A stretch of 64,000 nucleotides of DNA from [Mycobacterium] manitobense (GCF_025821665.1 NZ_JACKSJ010000088.1:17454-81453); one strand, 5' to 3'; shown: positions 29,801 to 50,553, counted from the stretch's first letter. A program made the numbers and translations. Notes: a model not told the origin generated them from the letters alone.

Positions 29801-32800
29801 CCGGCGGCGTTCGCCGAATGGGTGGCCCGCACGCCGGATGCCGTGGCGGTGACCTTCGAGGGCAGGCCGACGTCGTATCGCGAGCTCGACGAGGCGGCGA
29901 ATCGGTTGGCGCACAGGCTGGCCGGGCACGGCGCTCGCCCGGGGGCGTGTGTGGCGCTGCTGTTCACCCGTTCGACGCAGGCCGTGGTGGCGATGCTGGC
30001 GGTGCTGAAAACCGGTGCGGCGTACCTGCCGATCGACCCGGCGTCGCCGGCGGATCGTATCGACTTCATGATGCGCGATGCCGGACCTGCGGCCGCGGTC
30101 ACCACCGCGGCTCTGCGCTCGCGGTTGGGCGGGTGCGACGTCCCGGTCGTCGACGTCGACGCCGCGGACACCGAAGGCGGCCAACCCGCCGAGGCGCCTT
30201 CGGCGCCGGCGCCCGATGACATCGCTTACCTCATCTACACCTCGGGCACCACCGGTGTGCCCAAGGGGGTGGCCATCACCCACCACAACCTCACTCAGCT
30301 GCTGAGGTCACTGGACGCCGGTGCGACGGCCAAACGAGTGTGGGCACAGTGGCATTCGCTGGCCTTCGACGCATCGGTGGAGGAGATCTGGGGTGCGCTG
30401 CTGAGTGGCGGCCGGCTGGTGGTGGTGCCCGAGTCGGTGGCCGTCTCCCCGGAGGACGTCCACTCCCTGCTCGTCGCCGAGCAGGTCAGCTTCCTGAGCC
30501 AAACCCCCTCTGCGGCCCAGACACTGGCGCCGGAGGGTCTGGAATCGATGGCGTTGCTGGTCGCCGGCGAAGCGTGCCCGGCGGAGGTGGTGGATCGGTG
30601 GGCGCCGGGGCGGGTGATGGTCAATGCCTATGGCCCCACAGAGACCACGGTGTGCGCGTCGAGGACTGCGCCGCTGGCGGCGGGGTCGGGCGTGCCGCCG
30701 ATCGGTGCGCCGGTGCCTTCCGCGGCGTTGTTCGTGCTGGACGGCTGGTTGCGGCCGGTGCCGGCGGGGCTGGTCGGCGAGCTGTATGTCGCCGGCGCCG
30801 GGGTGGGCGTCGGGTACTGGCGCCGCGCCGGACTGACCGCGTCGCGGTTCCTCGCGTGTCCCTTCGGCGGGCCCGGGTCGCGGATGTATCGCACCGGGGA
30901 CCTGGTGCGGTGGGGTGCCGACGGGCAGTTGCAATATCTCGGGCGCGCCGACGATCAGGTGAAGATCCGCGGCTACCGCATCGAACTCGGCGAGGTGCGC
31001 GCGGCGCTGGCACGGCTCGACGGGGTCGCCCAGGCGGCGGTGATCGCCCGCGAGGACCGTCCCGGCGACAAGCGCCTGGTCGGCTACATCACCGAGACAT
31101 CGAGCGGCGCGATCGACTCCGCTCGAGCACGGACCGCGTTAGCTGATCGGTTGCCGTCGTACATGATTCCCACCGCGGTGGTGGTCCTGGATGCTCTGCC
31201 GCTGACTCCCAACGGCAAGCTGGACATCCGGGCGCTGCCGGCACCTGAATACAGCGGAGGCGATCACTACCGTGCCCCGGCCGACGCGGTCGAGGAGATC
31301 CTGGCAGGGGTCTACGCCCAGGTGCTGGGTGTCGAGCGGGTCGGGGTCGACGACTCGTTCTTCGACCTCGGCGGTGACTCGGTGGTCGCGGCGATCAACA
31401 CACTGCTGGACGCCGGCCTCGCGGTGCGGGCGGTGTTCGACGCACCGACTGTCGCCCTGTTGGCGCCACGTATCGGTGCGAACGTCGGGAAGCGTGAGCC
31501 GTTGGTGGTGGCGGAGCGGCCGTCGGTGGTGCCATTGTCGTTCGCCCAGCAGCGGTTGTGGTTCCTCGACCAGTTGCACGGACCCTCCCCGGTGTACAAC
31601 ATGGCGGCGGCATTGCGGTTGAGCGGGCCGCTGGATGCTTTAGCGCTGGGAGCGGCGCTGGCCGATGTGGTTGCGCGCCAGGAGAGCCTGCGCACGCTGT
31701 TCGCCGCACCCGAAGGGGTACCCCAGCAGCTGGTGATGCCGCCCGAGCGGGCCGACTTCGGCTGGCGTGTGGTCGATGCCACCGGCTGGCCGGCGGCCCG
31801 GCTCGACGACGCCGTCAGCGCCGCGGTGCGTCACAGCTTCGACCTGGCGTCTCAGATTCCCCTGCGGGCAACGCTTTTCCGTCTCGCCGACGATGAGCAC
31901 GTACTGGTCACCGTGGTGCACCACATCGCCGCCGACGGCTGGTCGATGTCCCCGCTGATGGCTGATCTCGGGACGGCTTATGCCAGCCGGTGCGCCGGAC
32001 ACGCCCCCGACTGGGCGCCGTTGCCGGTGCAGTACGTCGACTACACGCTGTGGCAGCGTGTGCAGCTGGGTGAGCTGACAGACCCGGAGAGCCGCATCGC
32101 GGCGCAGGTGGGGTACTGGGAGCAGGAGCTCGCCGGGCTGCCCGAGCGGCTGGAGTTGCCGACCGATCGGCCGTACCCGGCGGTGCCCGATCAGCGCGGC
32201 GCCACGGTGGCGATCGACTGGCCGGCACAGCTGCAGCAGCAGGTGCGCGATGTCGCCCGCGAACACAACGCCACCAGTTTCATGGTCATCCAGGCCGCGC
32301 TGGCGACCCTGCTGGCCAAGGTCAGCGCCAGCAGCGACGTGGCGGTGGGCTTCGCGGTCGCCGGGCGCGGCGACCCCGCGCTGGACGACGTGGTCGGGTT
32401 CTTCGCCAACACCCTGGTGCTGAGAACAGATCTGGCCGGCGATCCCACCGTCGCCGAGCTGCTGGCACAGGTGCGCCGGCGCGGCCTGGCCGCCTACGAG
32501 CACCAGGACGTGCCCTTCGAAGTGCTTGTCGACCGGCTGCACCCCACCCGGAGTCTGACCCACCACCCGCTGTTCCAGGTGGCGTTGGCCTGGCAGAACA
32601 ACGAACCCGCCAGTCCCGCGCTGGGTGACCTGCACGCCACGCCTCTGCTGGTGGACACCCGCACCGCCCGAATGGATCTGACGTTCTCCCTGGCCGAACG
32701 TTTCACCGGCGCCGGCCAGGCCGCCGGCCTCTGTGGCGTGGTCGAGTTCCGCACCGACGTGTTCGACGAGAACAGCATTCACTCGCTGATCGAGCGTCTG

Positions 32801-35800
32801 CAGCGGGTGGTGGCGGCGATGACCGCCGACCCGCAACGGCGGCTCTCGTCGATCGACCTGCTCGGTGAGCCGGAGCGTGCCCGTCTCGCCGAGATCGGCA
32901 ATCACGCGGCGCTGGCCCACCCGGTAGGCGCATCGGTGTCGATTCCGGCCTTGTTCGCCGAGCACGTCGCCCGCACCCCCGAGGCGGTGGCGATGACCTT
33001 CGAGGGCCGGTCGATGACCTATGTCGATGTCGACGAGGCGGCGAACCGGCTGGCGCAGCTGTTGATCGGCCATGGAGCCGGGCCGGGCCGCAACGTGGCG
33101 CTGCTGCTGGAGCGTTCGGCCGACGCGGTCATCGCGATCATGGCGGTGCTCAAGACGGGCGCGGCTTATCTGCCGATCGACCCGATGGTGCCTGCGGCCC
33201 GCATGCAGTTCGTGATCGCCGATGCCGCGCCGGTGGCGGTGCTCACCAGCGCGGAATGGCGGTCACGGCTCGACGGAACCGCCGTCGCCGTGGTCGATGT
33301 CGCGGATCCGGCAATCGCCGTCCAACCCGGTACGGCGCCGGCGGGGCCCGAACCCGACGACGTCGCGTACCTGATCTACACCTCGGGCACCACCGGCACA
33401 CCCAAGGGCGTGGCGGTCACCCATCACAACGTGACCCGGTTGCTGGCATCGTTGAATGCGGGGTTGCCGGCCCCGGGGGTGTGGCCGCTGTGTCATTCGT
33501 TGGCGTTCGACGTGTCGGTGTGGGAGATCTTCGGGGCGCTGCTGCGCGGTGGACGGGTGGTGGTGGTCCCCGAAACGCTGGCGGCTTCGCCGGAAGACTT
33601 CCACGAGGTACTGGTTGCCGAGGGCGTGAGCGTGTTGACGCAGACGCCGTCGGCGGTCGCGATGCTGCCGCAGCAGGGTCTGGAGTCGGCGGCGTTGGTG
33701 GTCGTCGGTGAGGCCTGTCCGGCCGAGGTGGTGGACCGGTGGGCACCGGGGCGGGTGATGGTCAACGCCTACGGTCCCACCGAGACCACGATGTGCGTGG
33801 CGATCAGCGCCCCACTCACCACGGAATCCACTGTGGTGCCGATCGGTTCACCCGTTCCCGGCGCCGCGCTTCTCGTGCTGGACCAATGGTTGCGGCCGGT
33901 GCCCGAAGGCGTGATCGGTGAGCTCTACGTTGCCGGCGGCGGTCTGGCCCACGGTTATGTGGGTCGGGCCGGGTTGACCGGATCACGCTTCGTGGCATGC
34001 CCGTTCGGCAGGCTCGGAACAAGGATGTATCGCACCGGCGACCTGGTGCGGTGGGGCACCGACGGACAGCTGCAGTATCTCGGGCGCGCCGACGAGCAGG
34101 TCAAGATCCGCGGCTACCGCATCGAACTCGGCGAGATCCAGGCCGCACTGACCGCGCTGGACGGGATCGCCCAGGCGGCGGTGATCGCGCGCGAGGACCG
34201 CCCCGGCGACAAGCGCCTGGTCGGCTACGTCACCGAAGCCTCCCCGGGCACCGTCGATCCCGCGCAGGCGCGCGGTGCACTGGCTGATCGACTGCCGCCG
34301 TACATGATCCCGGCGGCGATCGTGGTCGTCGACGCCCTGCCGTTGACGGTCAACGGCAAGCTCGACATCCGCGCCCTACCCGCACCCCAGTACACCGCCG
34401 GCGAATATCAGGCTCCGGCCGGGGCCGTCGAGGAGATCCTCTCCGGCATCTACGCGGAGGTGCTGGGGCTGGAGCGGGTCGGTGTCGATGACTCGTTCTT
34501 CGATCTGGGTGGCGACAGCATCTCCTCGATGCAGGTGGTGGCCCGGGCCCGCGCCGCAGGGCTGGTGTGCAGGCCGCGCGATGTCTTCGTCGAGCAGACG
34601 GTGGCCCGGCTGGCGAGGGTGGCGGTGGTGGCCGACGGCGCCGCCGGTGTTGTCGACGAAGGCATCGGACCGGTCCTTGCGACCCCGATCATCCGGTGGC
34701 TGGCCGCTGTGCAGGGCCCCATCGAAGAGTTCAACCAAACTGTGCTGCTGCAGGTTCCATCAAGGGTCACCGAGTCCGACATGGTGATGGTGCTGCAGGC
34801 GCTGCTGGATCGCCATGCGATGCTGCGGTTGCGCGTCGACGACGACGGCGCCGGCGGCTGGTCGTTGACGGTGCCCGAGGTCGGCGCGGTGGACGCACGC
34901 AAATGCCTGCGGACGGCCGAGAGGCTCGACGAGGTGGCGCTCGTCGAGGGGCGATCACGGCTCAACCCGACCGCCGGGGTGATGCTGAGCGCGGTGTGGG
35001 CGGTCTCGACGGGTCAGCTGGCGTTGATCATCCACCACCTGGCCATCGACGCGGTGTCGTGGGGAATTCTGCTGCAGGACATCAACATCGCCTGGGCGCA
35101 ACAGCACAGCGGCCAGCCGACAGCTCTGCCCGAAACCGGGACGTCGTTCGCACGGTGGTCCTCGCTGCTGACCGAGCACGCCCATTCCCCCGAGGTGGTG
35201 GAACAGGCCGCCGCCTGGGAGCGGGTGGCGGCGGTGCCGGCGGCGCTTCCCGCGCCCCGACCCGAGCGGGACACCTACGCCAGTGCCGGGCAGATGTCGG
35301 CGTCCTTGGACGCCGACACCACCCGCGTGCTGCTGGGTGAGGTGCCGGATGCATTCCATGCCGGGGTGCACGAGGTTCTGTTGATCGCGTTCGGGCTGGC
35401 GGTGGCGGAGTTCGTGGGCGCCGGTGGTGCGCCGGTCGGCATCGACGTGGAGGGCCACGGCCGTCACGAGGAACTCGCCGCAGACGTGGACCTCTCCCGC
35501 ACGGTGGGCTGGTTCACCGCCAAATACCCGGTGGCAATGACCGCCGGCGGGCTGTCCTGGGCGCAGGTGACCGCCGGTGATGCGGCGTTGGGCGCGGCGG
35601 TCAAGGCCGCCAAGGAACAGCTTCGCGCCCTGCCCGATCCGTTGACCTACGGTCTGCTGCGCTACCTGAATCCCGACGTGGACCTGCCGGAGTCCGACCC
35701 GTCGATCGGCTTCAACTACCTCGGTCGACTCGGCGCGCCTGCGCAGTCCGCGGCAGCCGACGGGCTGTGGCACATCAGTCGGGACGGCGTGTCGCTGAGT

Positions 35801-36085
35801 GCCGCCGCGACCGCGGTGCCGATGCCCCTGGCACACACCGTCGCCCTCAACGCCGGCACCATCGACACCGACGCCGGCCCGCACCTGCACGCCAACTGGA
35901 CGTGGGCGCCCTCGGCGCTCGACCACGATCAGGTCAGCCGGTTGAGCCGGTTGTGGTTCGACGCCCTGACCGGCATCTGCGCTCACGTGCGCGGCGGCGG
36001 CGGCGGACTGACGCCTTCCGACATCGCGGTCGGTCTCACCCAACAGCAGATCGACGAACTTCAGGGGCAATATGCGGATCGCTGA
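20783..36085 (+). CDS. NRPS 1: modules 1-4 (Cstart-A-PCP, C-A-PCP-E, C-A-PCP, C-A-PCP-E)
   Basis: A 5100-aa nonribosomal peptide synthetase. The start [10 protein letters not shown] begins directly with a condensation domain, so the first module probably accepts an acyl or other cap. Four modules follow, with C-domain HHxxxDG motifs at 21191, 24293, 28865 and 31919, and phosphopantetheine Ser codons at 23738, 26909, 31379 and 34517. Epimerisation domains follow PCP2 and PCP4. The C domains after E begin in the DCL style ([10 protein letters not shown]); those after plain PCPs are LCL style ([12 protein letters not shown]). PCP3 has lost five residues directly after its Ser. The protein ends after an E domain with a short helix ([12 protein letters not shown]) fit to dock on the next synthetase. 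There is no thioesterase. Confidence 0.93.
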   Translation: MELDAGAFPLTRGQLDIWLAQRTGRFGAKWQLGELLRIDGMIDPGLLQRAIVQAVREAEPLRAAFFEVDGRVFQRAVDYPDVDLARYDLTGSPDPEQEVHRTISSIQATLMPLDGPLFKWALLQTRVDEFYLFVCCHHIVIDGVGIPLVCHRMAEIYSAIATDAPVPPAFFGSLRDLVECELTYESSTEYLDDSAYWTQNLPPESEPRYRLADAVAGDHDEESRAPVRLAPAAVAGLRHLYRSLGVRRSSVITAACALVVRAFDTESPEVVLDFPVSRRVRPEIQLVPGMVSGFVPLVLKASPELSASEFCVRVDTQMQDALEHQRFPVHSIDYKATLRGSGQASNRVVINFIPATHTGFLADAAATGTLTHAGPVEFALVFFRDGDDLFLSTAGPGQFFANSDVRDLAERLERVLLAMAADPGRPLSSLDLLDEAQHARLDAIGHRPVLAQPVTPPVSIPALFAEWVTRTPDAVAVTFEGRSTSYRELDEAANQLAHRLSGQGIGPGDCVALLMERSADAVTAILAVLKTGAAYLPIDPAVPTSRIKFMIADAAPKAAITTTGLAGRLSGCDLPVIDDVDDPRSHARPGAALPTPRGPASDDVAYLIYTSGTTGTPKGVAVTHQGVTRLLASLTAGLPEAGVWSLCHSLAFDVSVWEIFGALLRGGRLVVVPEPVVISPPDFHEVLVAEGVSVLTQTPSAVALLPDQGLESTALVMAGEACPAEVVDRWAPGRVMVNAYGPTETTMCVAISAPLTAGTDVVPIGSPVPGAALFVLDGWLRPVPAGVVGELYVAGGGLACGYVRRAGLTASRFVACPFGRPGARMYRTGDLVRWGADGQLQYLGRADEQVKIRGYRIELGEIQAALAGLDGVDRAVVIAREDRPGDKRLVGYITGTAEPAEIRAQLGERLPAYLVPAAVVALPALPLTANGKLDTRALPAPESQEVDGYRAPGTAVEEILAGIYADVLGLDRVGVDESFFDLGGDSLLAMRLSAAINTSLDADVSVPTVFDAPTVAELACRIDTGSRRLAPLVPVARPPVVPLSYAQQRLWFIDQLQGPSPVYNLSAALRLGGLLETEELRAALADVVDRHESLRTLLAAPGGVPQQLVVPSECADFGWDVVDATGWSATRLDDAIGAAVRHSFDLASEIPLRATLFRLAYDEHVLVAVVHHIAADGWSIAPLIRDLGVAFAGRYARRAPTWEPLPVQYVDYTLWQRAQLGDLDDSDSPIAAQLAYWEHELAGLPERLQLPTDRPYPAVAGQRGASVVVDWPAELQQQVARAAREHKATSFMMVQAALAVLLSKLSASPDVAIGFPIAGRRDPALDDLVGFFINTLVLRVDVSGDPTTAELLGQVRRRSVSAYEHQDVPFEVLVERLNPSRSMAHHPLIQVLVGWQFAGDSDPAANLELEGLQVTSLPVNTQTARMDLGFSLAERFDGAGEPAGIGGTVEFRTDVFDPDSIRGLIDRLRRVLEAMTTDSGRRVSSIDVLDECEHAELDQLGNRAVLNQPTAGVSIPELFAEQVLRAPEAVAVTFEGRSMTYFELDEAANRLAHLLAQHGAGPGQAVALLLPRSAEAIVAILAVLKAGAAYLPIDPALPAARIEFMIADTAPIAAVTTTGLAARLAGCDVMVLDIDDPRIDSQPGTALPAPAPDDLAHVIYTSGTTGVPKGVTVTHHNVVQLFDGLDIGVELAPGQVWTQFHSYAFDFSVWEIWGALLFGGRLVVVSDAVARSPEDFHAMLVAEGVTVLTQTPSAVGVLSPQGLESAALVIGAEPCPAELVDRWAPGRVMVNVYGPTETTMWASASAPLAAGSGAPPIGSPIAWAAFFVLDEWLRPVPAGVVGELYLAGRGVGVGYVRRAALTSSRFVACPFGAAGTRMYRTGDLVSWGADGQLRYLGRADEQVKVRGYRIELGEIQAALTALDGVDQAAVIAREDRPGDKRLVGYVTETATGTVDPVRARSALAERLPAYMVPAAVMVVDAFPMTVNGKLDSRALPAPEYAAVDHYRAPANAVEEILAGIYAQILGIERVGVDESFFDLGGDSILSMQVVLHARAAGLECRPRDVFVEQTVARLARVAMVADGEAGVVDEGTGTVVATPIMRWLAGVDGPVGEFNQTVVVSAPAAVSEADVVSVLQALLDRHAMLRLRVDADGAGGWSLTVPEAGAVDARDCLRTVEVLDDEALLGARSRLNPAAGVMLSAVWVAPTGQLALIIHHLAVDGVSWRILLEDINIAWAQHRSGQPVALPAPRTSFVRWSSLLAGHAHDAEVVAVGEAWRQVAAAPAALPAPRPERDTYASAGQMSASLDSDLTRVLLGEVPAAFHAGVQDILLIAFALAVAEFVGAGGAPVGIDVEGHGRHEELAADVDLSRTVGWFTAKYPVALDIGGLSWARVVAGDAALGAAVKAAKEQLRALPDPLTYGLLRYLNPDVDLPESDPSIGFNYLGRLGAPAQAADSGEAWRIGPDGVSLTGATAAVPIPLMHSVELNSGTIDTDAGPHLHANWTWAPSALDRDQVSRLSRLWFDALAGICAHVRRGGGGLTPSDIVPARLDQHQIDVLDQQYDLVDVLPLTPLQQGLLFHASTDQASADVYAVQLEIAFSGALDAQRLRAAVDTVVQRHPNLAARFHVQFDQPVQIIPADPVAAWRYDDLVSAEQIDRVSLDERIAVCDLFGQSAFRAALIRTGHDEHRFVLTFHHIVMDGWSLPILLSEIFAGYYGQPLPAPAPYRSFVSWLADRDGPAAEDAWRAVLAGFDTPTLVGRPNRSGRQGVMSSVLPEGITRALSELARSHHTTVNTVLQAGWAQLLTWLTGAHDVAFGAVVSGRPAEVPSAGSMVGLLINTVPVRATITAATTTTDLLDQLQRVNNATLEHQHLALSEIHRIAGQDQLFDTVFVYENYPVDTASLSGIDGLTITEVIGHESTHYPLTMAARPGDEMGLRVEYDQDLFDADAIRTLIARLQRVLVAMAADPGRSLSAVDVLDEGEHARLDAIGNRAALTRPAIAPVSIPAAFAEWVARTPDAVAVTFEGRPTSYRELDEAANRLAHRLAGHGARPGACVALLFTRSTQAVVAMLAVLKTGAAYLPIDPASPADRIDFMMRDAGPAAAVTTAALRSRLGGCDVPVVDVDAADTEGGQPAEAPSAPAPDDIAYLIYTSGTTGVPKGVAITHHNLTQLLRSLDAGATAKRVWAQWHSLAFDASVEEIWGALLSGGRLVVVPESVAVSPEDVHSLLVAEQVSFLSQTPSAAQTLAPEGLESMALLVAGEACPAEVVDRWAPGRVMVNAYGPTETTVCASRTAPLAAGSGVPPIGAPVPSAALFVLDGWLRPVPAGLVGELYVAGAGVGVGYWRRAGLTASRFLACPFGGPGSRMYRTGDLVRWGADGQLQYLGRADDQVKIRGYRIELGEVRAALARLDGVAQAAVIAREDRPGDKRLVGYITETSSGAIDSARARTALADRLPSYMIPTAVVVLDALPLTPNGKLDIRALPAPEYSGGDHYRAPADAVEEILAGVYAQVLGVERVGVDDSFFDLGGDSVVAAINTLLDAGLAVRAVFDAPTVALLAPRIGANVGKREPLVVAERPSVVPLSFAQQRLWFLDQLHGPSPVYNMAAALRLSGPLDALALGAALADVVARQESLRTLFAAPEGVPQQLVMPPERADFGWRVVDATGWPAARLDDAVSAAVRHSFDLASQIPLRATLFRLADDEHVLVTVVHHIAADGWSMSPLMADLGTAYASRCAGHAPDWAPLPVQYVDYTLWQRVQLGELTDPESRIAAQVGYWEQELAGLPERLELPTDRPYPAVPDQRGATVAIDWPAQLQQQVRDVAREHNATSFMVIQAALATLLAKVSASSDVAVGFAVAGRGDPALDDVVGFFANTLVLRTDLAGDPTVAELLAQVRRRGLAAYEHQDVPFEVLVDRLHPTRSLTHHPLFQVALAWQNNEPASPALGDLHATPLLVDTRTARMDLTFSLAERFTGAGQAAGLCGVVEFRTDVFDENSIHSLIERLQRVVAAMTADPQRRLSSIDLLGEPERARLAEIGNHAALAHPVGASVSIPALFAEHVARTPEAVAMTFEGRSMTYVDVDEAANRLAQLLIGHGAGPGRNVALLLERSADAVIAIMAVLKTGAAYLPIDPMVPAARMQFVIADAAPVAVLTSAEWRSRLDGTAVAVVDVADPAIAVQPGTAPAGPEPDDVAYLIYTSGTTGTPKGVAVTHHNVTRLLASLNAGLPAPGVWPLCHSLAFDVSVWEIFGALLRGGRVVVVPETLAASPEDFHEVLVAEGVSVLTQTPSAVAMLPQQGLESAALVVVGEACPAEVVDRWAPGRVMVNAYGPTETTMCVAISAPLTTESTVVPIGSPVPGAALLVLDQWLRPVPEGVIGELYVAGGGLAHGYVGRAGLTGSRFVACPFGRLGTRMYRTGDLVRWGTDGQLQYLGRADEQVKIRGYRIELGEIQAALTALDGIAQAAVIAREDRPGDKRLVGYVTEASPGTVDPAQARGALADRLPPYMIPAAIVVVDALPLTVNGKLDIRALPAPQYTAGEYQAPAGAVEEILSGIYAEVLGLERVGVDDSFFDLGGDSISSMQVVARARAAGLVCRPRDVFVEQTVARLARVAVVADGAAGVVDEGIGPVLATPIIRWLAAVQGPIEEFNQTVLLQVPSRVTESDMVMVLQALLDRHAMLRLRVDDDGAGGWSLTVPEVGAVDARKCLRTAERLDEVALVEGRSRLNPTAGVMLSAVWAVSTGQLALIIHHLAIDAVSWGILLQDINIAWAQQHSGQPTALPETGTSFARWSSLLTEHAHSPEVVEQAAAWERVAAVPAALPAPRPERDTYASAGQMSASLDADTTRVLLGEVPDAFHAGVHEVLLIAFGLAVAEFVGAGGAPVGIDVEGHGRHEELAADVDLSRTVGWFTAKYPVAMTAGGLSWAQVTAGDAALGAAVKAAKEQLRALPDPLTYGLLRYLNPDVDLPESDPSIGFNYLGRLGAPAQSAAADGLWHISRDGVSLSAAATAVPMPLAHTVALNAGTIDTDAGPHLHANWTWAPSALDHDQVSRLSRLWFDALTGICAHVRGGGGGLTPSDIAVGLTQQQIDELQGQYADR
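23870..28440 (+). other. NRPS module 2: C, A2, PCP2, E2
   Basis: LCL-type C2 (HHIAADG at 24293). The A2 code reads D F W T V G V M W K, which I cannot assign. PCP2 has the E-type core GGDSILSMQ (Ser 26909-26911). E2 shows [10 protein letters not shown] (His pair from 27425), [18 protein letters not shown] and FNYLGR, so residue 2 should be D. Confidence 0.82.
26971..28417 (+). repeat. Epimerisation-domain repeat, copy 1 (1447 nt)
   Basis: From CGACGTCTTC in the PCP2 tail to the end of E2. The three E copies have exactly the same length and long stretches identical at DNA level, pointing to recent duplication or gene conversion. Confidence 0.85.
28450..31490 (+). other. NRPS module 3: C, A3, PCP3 (shortened)
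   Basis: DCL-type C3 (HHIVMDG at 28865). The A3 code is D A E S L A A V C K; the first four match the bacitracin Lys code (DAESIGSVCK), so a basic residue is the best guess. PCP3 reads [10 protein letters not shown], where intact siblings have GGDS plus a seven-residue stretch before the AIN. Confidence 0.75.
31247..31420 (+). other. PCP3 lesion: 15 nt missing after the carrier serine
   Basis: From 31247 to the Ser codon (31379-31381) the DNA equals 38859-38993 with one mismatch over 135 nt. Immediately after, GTGGTCGCGGCGATCAAC follows. Intact PCP1 and PCP7 have five more codons here (LLAMR- or LSAMR-like), which form the helix after the prosthetic-group serine. The loss is in frame, but should impair the carrier domain if real. 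Confidence 0.7.
33359..33820 (+). repeat. A-domain pocket repeat, copy in A4
   Basis: About 460 nt covering the specificity pocket of A4, almost identical to 40979-41438 in A6, including identical pocket residues. The flanks diverge more, as expected for a duplicated or converted substrate-choice subdomain. Confidence 0.8.
34579..36025 (+). repeat. Epimerisation-domain repeat, copy 2 (1447 nt)
   Basis: Copy of 26971-28417 covering E4. Differences cluster in the first third; the later part, around EGHGRHE and FNYLGR, is nearly unchanged. Confidence 0.85.
36063..36067 (+). promoter_or_regulatory. Ribosome binding site for NRPS 2
   Basis: AGGGG lies 4 nt before the ATG at 36072, inside the end of NRPS 1. 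It supports reinitiation at a real second gene rather than a frameshift. Confidence 0.55.
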
Positions 36086-38992
36086 CATTCTGCCGCTGAC
36101 ACCGCTGCAACGGGGGCTGCTCTTCCACGCCAGCACCACGCGCGACGGCGGCGACGACGTGTACGCGGTGCAGCTGGCCTTCACCGTGACCGGGCCACTC
36201 GACCCGCACGGGCTGCGCGATGCGGTGCACACGGTGGTGAACCGCCATCCTCACCTCGTGGCCCGGTTCTCCGAGAAGTTCGGCCAGCCGGTGCAGATCA
36301 TCCCGGCCGATCCCGCGCCCGGGTGGCAGTACCTCGAGCTGAACGCCGATGCCGATGTCGATGAGCAGGTCGAGCGGGTCTGCGCCGAGGAGCGCGCCGC
36401 GGTCTGCGATCTCGCCGACGGGCCGGCCTTCCGGGTGGCGCTGATCCGCATCGCAGAAGAACGGCACCGGTGTGTGCTGACCAATCACCACATCGTGATG
36501 GACGGCTGGTCGCTGCCGATCCTGATGAGTGAGATCTTCGCCAGCTATTACGGACAGCGCCTCCCGGCGCCCGCGCCGTACCGCAACTTCGTGTCCTGGC
36601 TGGCGACTCGCGACCGCCACGCCGCCGAAGCGGCCTGGCGTTCCTTAATGGCCGATTTCGACACACCCACTCTGGTCGGACCGGCGCAGAGGCTGGGGCT
36701 GGGCGCCCGTGGCGTTGAATCGTTCCGGGTGCCCGAGCAGACCACAAGGGCGCTCGGCGATCTGGCACGCTCCTGCCACACCACCGTGAACATCGTGCTG
36801 CAGGGCGCCTTCGCGCAGCTGCTCATGTGGCTGACCGGTCAGCAGGACGTTGCCTTCGGCACCACTGTCTCGGGCAGGACCGAGGTGGCCGGCGCCGAAT
36901 CGATGGTCGGTCTGCTGATCAACACGGTGCCGGTGCGCGCGACCATCACGGCGGCCACCACCACCGCAGAACTGCTGGACCAGCTGCAGCGCGCCCACAA
37001 CGACACCCTGGACCATCAGCATCTGGCGCTCAACGACATTCACCGGATCACCGGTCAGGAGCAACTGTTCGACACCATCTTCGGATACGAGAACTACCCG
37101 ATCGACACCGCCGCGCTGTCCGACAGCAATGGGCTTTCGATCACCGATTCGGCCGGTCGCGAGTACAACCACTACCCGCTGACCGTGCAGGCTCAGCCGG
37201 GACCCGAACTGGGCCTTCGCGTGGAATTCGACGCCGACGTGTTCGCCGCCGACAGTGTTCGCGCGTTGATCGGGCGGTTGCAGCGCGTGTTGGTGGCGAT
37301 GACGGCGGATCCGACCCGGCGGCTGTCGTCGATCGACGTGCTCGACGAGGACGAACACGCCCGGCTGGATGCGTTCGGCAACCGTGCGCTGTTGACCCGG
37401 ACGGCGACGCCGGTGTCGGTTCCGGCATCGTTCGCCGCACAGGTGGCCCGCAACCCGGACGCGGTCGCGGTGACCTTCGAGGGTCGCTCGCTGACCTACC
37501 TCGAGTTGGACGAGGCGGCGAATCGGCTGGCGCACCTGCTCATCGACCAAGGGGCACGCCCGGGCGAGCATGTCGCGCTGATGTTGGAGCGGTCAGCCAA
37601 GGCCATCGTGGCGATGCTGGCGGTGCTCAAGACCGGCGCGGCGTACCTGGCGATCGACCCCGCGCTGCCGGCGGCCCGCGTCGAGTTCATGCTCGTCGAT
37701 GCCACGCCGATCGCCGCGATCACCACCATCGGACTGGCCGACCGACTCGGCGGATTCGACATGGTCGTCATCGATGTCGACGACCCCACGATCGACTCGC
37801 GGCCGAGCACCGTTCTGCCGGCGCCGAGCCCGGATGACGTCGCTTACCTCATCTACACCTCGGGCACCACCGGAGTGCCCAAGGGAGTGGCGATTTCGCA
37901 CCGCAACCTGAGCCATCTGGCGGAGTCGACACCCAAAGGTCTTCCCGACGAACAGGTGTGGACGCAGTGCCACTCCTATGCCTTCGACTTCTCGGTATGG
38001 GAGATCTGGGCCGCGCTGCTCGGCGGGGCGCGGTTGGTGGTGGTGCCCGAATCGGTGACGGCCGCGCCGCAGGACTTCCACGACGTTCTCGTCAGCGAGC
38101 AGGTCAGCGTGCTCACCCAGACCCCGTCGGCAGTGGCGGCGCTCTCCCCGGAAGGTCTCGAGTCGGTGGCCTTGCTGCTCGGCGGCGAGCCCTGCCCGGG
38201 CGAGGTGGTGGATCGGTGGGCGCCGGGGCGGGTGGTGGTCAATGCCTACGGCCCGACCGAGATCACGGTGTACGCGGCGATCAGTGCGCCGCTGACGCCG
38301 GGGTCCGGGGCGCCGCCGATCGGTGCGCCGGTGTCCACTGCGGCGCTGTTCGTGCTGGACGGCTGGTTGCGTCCGGTGCCGGTGGGTGTGGTCGGTGAGC
38401 TGTACGTGGCCGGTCATGGTGTTGGAGTCGGCTATCTGGGCCGTTCCGGGTTGACCGCGGCGCGGTTCGTGGCGTGTCCGTTCGGCGGGGCCGGCTCCGG
38501 GACGCGGATGTACCGCACCGGAGATCTGGTTCGCTGGCGTGCCGACGGGCAACTCGACTATCTGGGCCGCGTCGACGAGCAGGTCAAGATCCGCGGCTAC
38601 CGGATCGAACTCGGCGAGATCCAAGCCGCCATGGCCCGGGTGGACGGGGTGGAGCAGGCGGCGGTGATCGCCCGCGGGGACGGCCCCGGTGGTAAGCGCC
38701 TGGTGGGTTACGTGACCGGAGAAGCCGACCCGGCCGAGATCCGCACCGCGCTGGCCGAGCGACTCCCGGCGTACATGGTGCCGGCCGCGGTGGTTCGGTT
38801 GCCCGCCTTGCCCTTGACGGTCAACGGGAAGCTCGACATCCGGGCGCTGCCGGCACCCGAATACAGCGGAGGCGATCACTACCGTGCCCCGGCCAACGCG
38901 GTCGAGGAGATCCTGGCAGGGGTCTACGCCCAGGTGCTGGGTGTCGAGCGGGTCGGGGTCGACGACTCGTTCTTCGACCTCGGCGGTGACTC

Positions 38993-48091
<9,099 letters not shown>

Positions 48092-48117
48092 CCAACGACG
48101 ATCCCCGGAGGAACAAA

Positions 48118-49029
48118 ATGCGCCGAATCGCCCTCTCGATCTACTGGGGGTTCCTGACGGTTGTCCGGTCCTTCACCCTGGTGCGACAGAAGGATGCGGC
48201 GGCCTACTACACCACCCTCGGAGACGATGTCATCGACTTCCTGGACGAGGGCTTCGTCGACGACGACAAGCCGTTGTGGCTCAACCTCGGCTATTGGAAA
48301 GAGGCGCGCACCTACCCCGACGCCTGCGTCGCGATGGTGGAACTGCTGGGAACGCGGGCCGGACTGCAACCAGGCGACGAAGTCCTCGACGTCGGCGTGG
48401 GTTTCGCCGAGCAGGACTTCGTTCTCCTCGACCGCTTCAAGCTGTCCCGCGTCACGGGCATCGACATCACCCCCGTCCACATCGAGAAGGGCAGGGAGCG
48501 GGTCGCCAAGCGCGGGCTGCAGGATCGCATCGACCTGAGGCTCGGTTCGGCGACCGCGATGGAATTCCCCGACGCGACGTTCGACACAGTCCTGGCCCTG
48601 GAGTGCGCGTTCCACTTCGACACACGTGAACAGTTCCTGCGCGAGGCATTTCGAGTCCTCAAACCCGGAGGGTCCATCGCGATCGCCGACATGCTCCCGG
48701 TTCCGGGCAAGAAGACGAGCCGAGCCACCGCCTTCGCACGCAAGTACGGCCACGTTCCGGAGGCCAACCTCTACGACCGCGAGGAATACCCACGGCGCCT
48801 GTCTGCCGCCGGATTCGGTGATGTCCAAGTGGAGTCGATCCGGCAGGACGTGTTCCCCGGCATGGCCAAGTACAGCCGCCAGCGCGTCGAGGGGAAGAAG
48901 ATGGACGAAGTGGTCGTGGAGGTGTCGGAAGACGACCGCGCCCAGTGCCGCGGCGTGGAGATCTGGGAACGCGGAGTGGGCTTGACCGACTATGTGATCG
49001 CCTCGGCGCGTAAGCCATCGGACGCCTGA
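48118..49029 (+). CDS. SAM-dependent methyltransferase of the NRPS cluster
   Basis: A 303-aa class I methyltransferase. Motif I is VLDVGVGFAEQD, followed by GIDITPVHIEKGRERV, LALECAFHFDTREQFL and VLKPGGSIAIADMLP, like the small-molecule C/O-methyltransferase group. The ATG at 48118 has a strong GGAGG at 48107-48111, only 26 nt after the NRPS stop, so it is in the same operon. It probably methylates the peptide, its acyl cap or the reduced terminus. Its last 40 nt overlap the convergent metC gene. Confidence 0.87.
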   Translation: MRRIALSIYWGFLTVVRSFTLVRQKDAAAYYTTLGDDVIDFLDEGFVDDDKPLWLNLGYWKEARTYPDACVAMVELLGTRAGLQPGDEVLDVGVGFAEQDFVLLDRFKLSRVTGIDITPVHIEKGRERVAKRGLQDRIDLRLGSATAMEFPDATFDTVLALECAFHFDTREQFLREAFRVLKPGGSIAIADMLPVPGKKTSRATAFARKYGHVPEANLYDREEYPRRLSAAGFGDVQVESIRQDVFPGMAKYSRQRVEGKKMDEVVVEVSEDDRAQCRGVEIWERGVGLTDYVIASARKPSDA

Positions 49030-50399
49030 GCTTCCGGCGGTCGGTGAGCCGTTGTCGCACCGATCACTGCTCCGGCCATCGTGACGTCCCCGCACTTCCG
49101 TGACGCGGCGAAGCCGAGTTCCAGATCGGCCAGGATGTCGTCGATGCCCTCGATGCCGACGGACAATCGCACCAGCCCCGGGCTGACGCCGCAGGACAGT
49201 TGCTCCTCGGGGCTCAACTGGCCGTGGGTCGTCGATGCCGGGTGGATCACCAGTGAGCGCACGTCGCCGATGTTGGCGACATGGCTGTGCAGTCTCAGCG
49301 CGTTGACGAACGCCTTGCCTGCCTCGATGCCACCGGCGAGTTCGAACGCGAGAACGGCTCCGGTTCCTTTGGGCGCCAGCCTCTTCGCCCGCTCGTGCCA
49401 CGGTGAACTCGGCAGCCCCGCATAGTTGACGGACAGCACGCCGTCGTGGCCGGCCAGGTACTCGGCGACCCGTTGCGCATTGGCGACGTGGCGTTCGATT
49501 CGTAGACTCAGTGTCTCGAGACCCTGGGCCACCAGGAACGCGTTGAACGGCGAAGCCGCGGAACCCATGTCGCGCAACAGTTGGAGCCGGGCCTTGGTGA
49601 CGAAGGGCGCAGGCATGTCGGCGTACACGATGCCGTGGTAGCTGGGGTCGGGAGCCGTGAAGCCGGGGAAGCGGCCCTGCGTCCAGTCGAAGGTGCCGCC
49701 GTCGACGATCACACCGGCGATCGCGGTTCCGTGCCCGCCGAGGTACTTGGTGGCCGAGTGCACCACGATGTCGGCACCCTGAGTGATCGGCTGGATCAGG
49801 TACGGCGTGGCGATGGTGTTGTCCACGACCAACGGCACGCCGTTCTCGTGTGCGACGGCGGCGACGCGTGGCGTGTCCAGCACGTCGCTCTTCGGGTTCG
49901 AGATGGTCTCGGCGAACAACGCCTTGGTGTTCGGCCGTATCGCCGCCTGCCACGATTCAGGATCGTCGGGATCGACGAAGGTGACCGAGATGCCGAGCCT
50001 GGCAAGCGTGTAATGAAACAGGTTGTAGGTGCTGCCGAAGAGCCGCGGGCTCGACACGATGTGGTCACCGGTTCCGGCGAGATTCAGTATGGCGAAGGTG
50101 CCGGCGGCCTGTCCGGAGGCCAGGAACAGCGCGGCCACTCCACCCTCGAGCGCGGCGATGCGCTGCTCGACGACGTCGGTCGTCGGGTTGCCGATGCGGG
50201 TGTAGATGTTCCCCGGCACCTCGAGGCCGAACAGGGCGGCGGCGTGTGCGGTGTCGTCGAATGTGTAGGAGGTGGTCTGGTAGATCGGTAGCGCACGGGC
50301 ATGGGTGGTCGCGTCTGGCCGCTGACCGGCGTGGACCTGTTTGGTTTCGAAGGACCAATGTGCGGTCGGATCAGGCTGGGTGTCGGCGTCGTCGGTCAT
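48990..50399 (-). CDS. metC: O-acetylhomoserine sulfhydrylase (MetC/MetY type)
   Basis: A 469-aa PLP enzyme of the Cys/Met metabolism family, making homocysteine from O-acetylhomoserine and sulfide. Visible are the tetramer/PLP segment YTRIGNPTTD, the cofactor-phosphate region LASGQAAGTFA, VDNTIATPYL and the PLP-binding Lys218 in SATKYLGG. It corresponds to mycobacterial metC (Rv3340 in M. tuberculosis). The C-terminal tail of about 30 residues overlaps the convergent methyltransferase gene. The leader holds a probable SAM-IV riboswitch, so expression should fall when SAM is plentiful. Confidence 0.9.
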   Translation of the reverse strand: MTDDADTQPDPTAHWSFETKQVHAGQRPDATTHARALPIYQTTSYTFDDTAHAAALFGLEVPGNIYTRIGNPTTDVVEQRIAALEGGVAALFLASGQAAGTFAILNLAGTGDHIVSSPRLFGSTYNLFHYTLARLGISVTFVDPDDPESWQAAIRPNTKALFAETISNPKSDVLDTPRVAAVAHENGVPLVVDNTIATPYLIQPITQGADIVVHSATKYLGGHGTAIAGVIVDGGTFDWTQGRFPGFTAPDPSYHGIVYADMPAPFVTKARLQLLRDMGSAASPFNAFLVAQGLETLSLRIERHVANAQRVAEYLAGHDGVLSVNYAGLPSSPWHERAKRLAPKGTGAVLAFELAGGIEAGKAFVNALRLHSHVANIGDVRSLVIHPASTTHGQLSPEEQLSCGVSPGLVRLSVGIEGIDDILADLELGFAASRKCGDVTMAGAVIGATTAHRPPEAQASDGLRAEAIT

Positions 50400-50457
50400 G
50401 GCTGCCTCTGGTGGACGGGACTGGTCTGGTGTCGGGATGCTCGCGGCACCCCCGGCT

Positions 50458-50550
50458 TCAGCAACTGATGACGTCGACCGTCAGTCGTCGGTGGGTAGCG
50501 ACACGCGCGGTGCGTGAGCGTGCTCGATGTACGCACATCATGTTTGCCAT
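50458..50550 (-). CDS. Possible 30-codon leader peptide in the metC leader
   Basis: A short frame starting ATGGCAAACATG directly after the aptamer and ending SC-stop 58 nt before metC. It encodes a basic peptide with Cys at positions 6 and 30. Cys-containing leader peptides control sulfur genes in mycobacteria, so a translated attenuator is conceivable. There is no homology support and no strong ribosome binding site. Confidence 0.25.
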   Translation of the reverse strand: MANMMCVHRARSRTARVATHRRLTVDVISC

Positions 50551-50553
50551 GTC

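Larger units (their letters stand above)
31490..36085 (+). other. NRPS module 4: C, A4, PCP4, E4
   Basis: LCL-type C4 (HHIAADG from 31919). The A4 code is D V W T V V A M C K, one residue from A1 and identical to A6. PCP4 has GGDSISSMQ (Ser 34517-34519). E4 carries [10 protein letters not shown], with Ala where E2 has Gly after the Asp, but keeps EGHGRHE and [11 protein letters not shown]. Confidence 0.8.
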
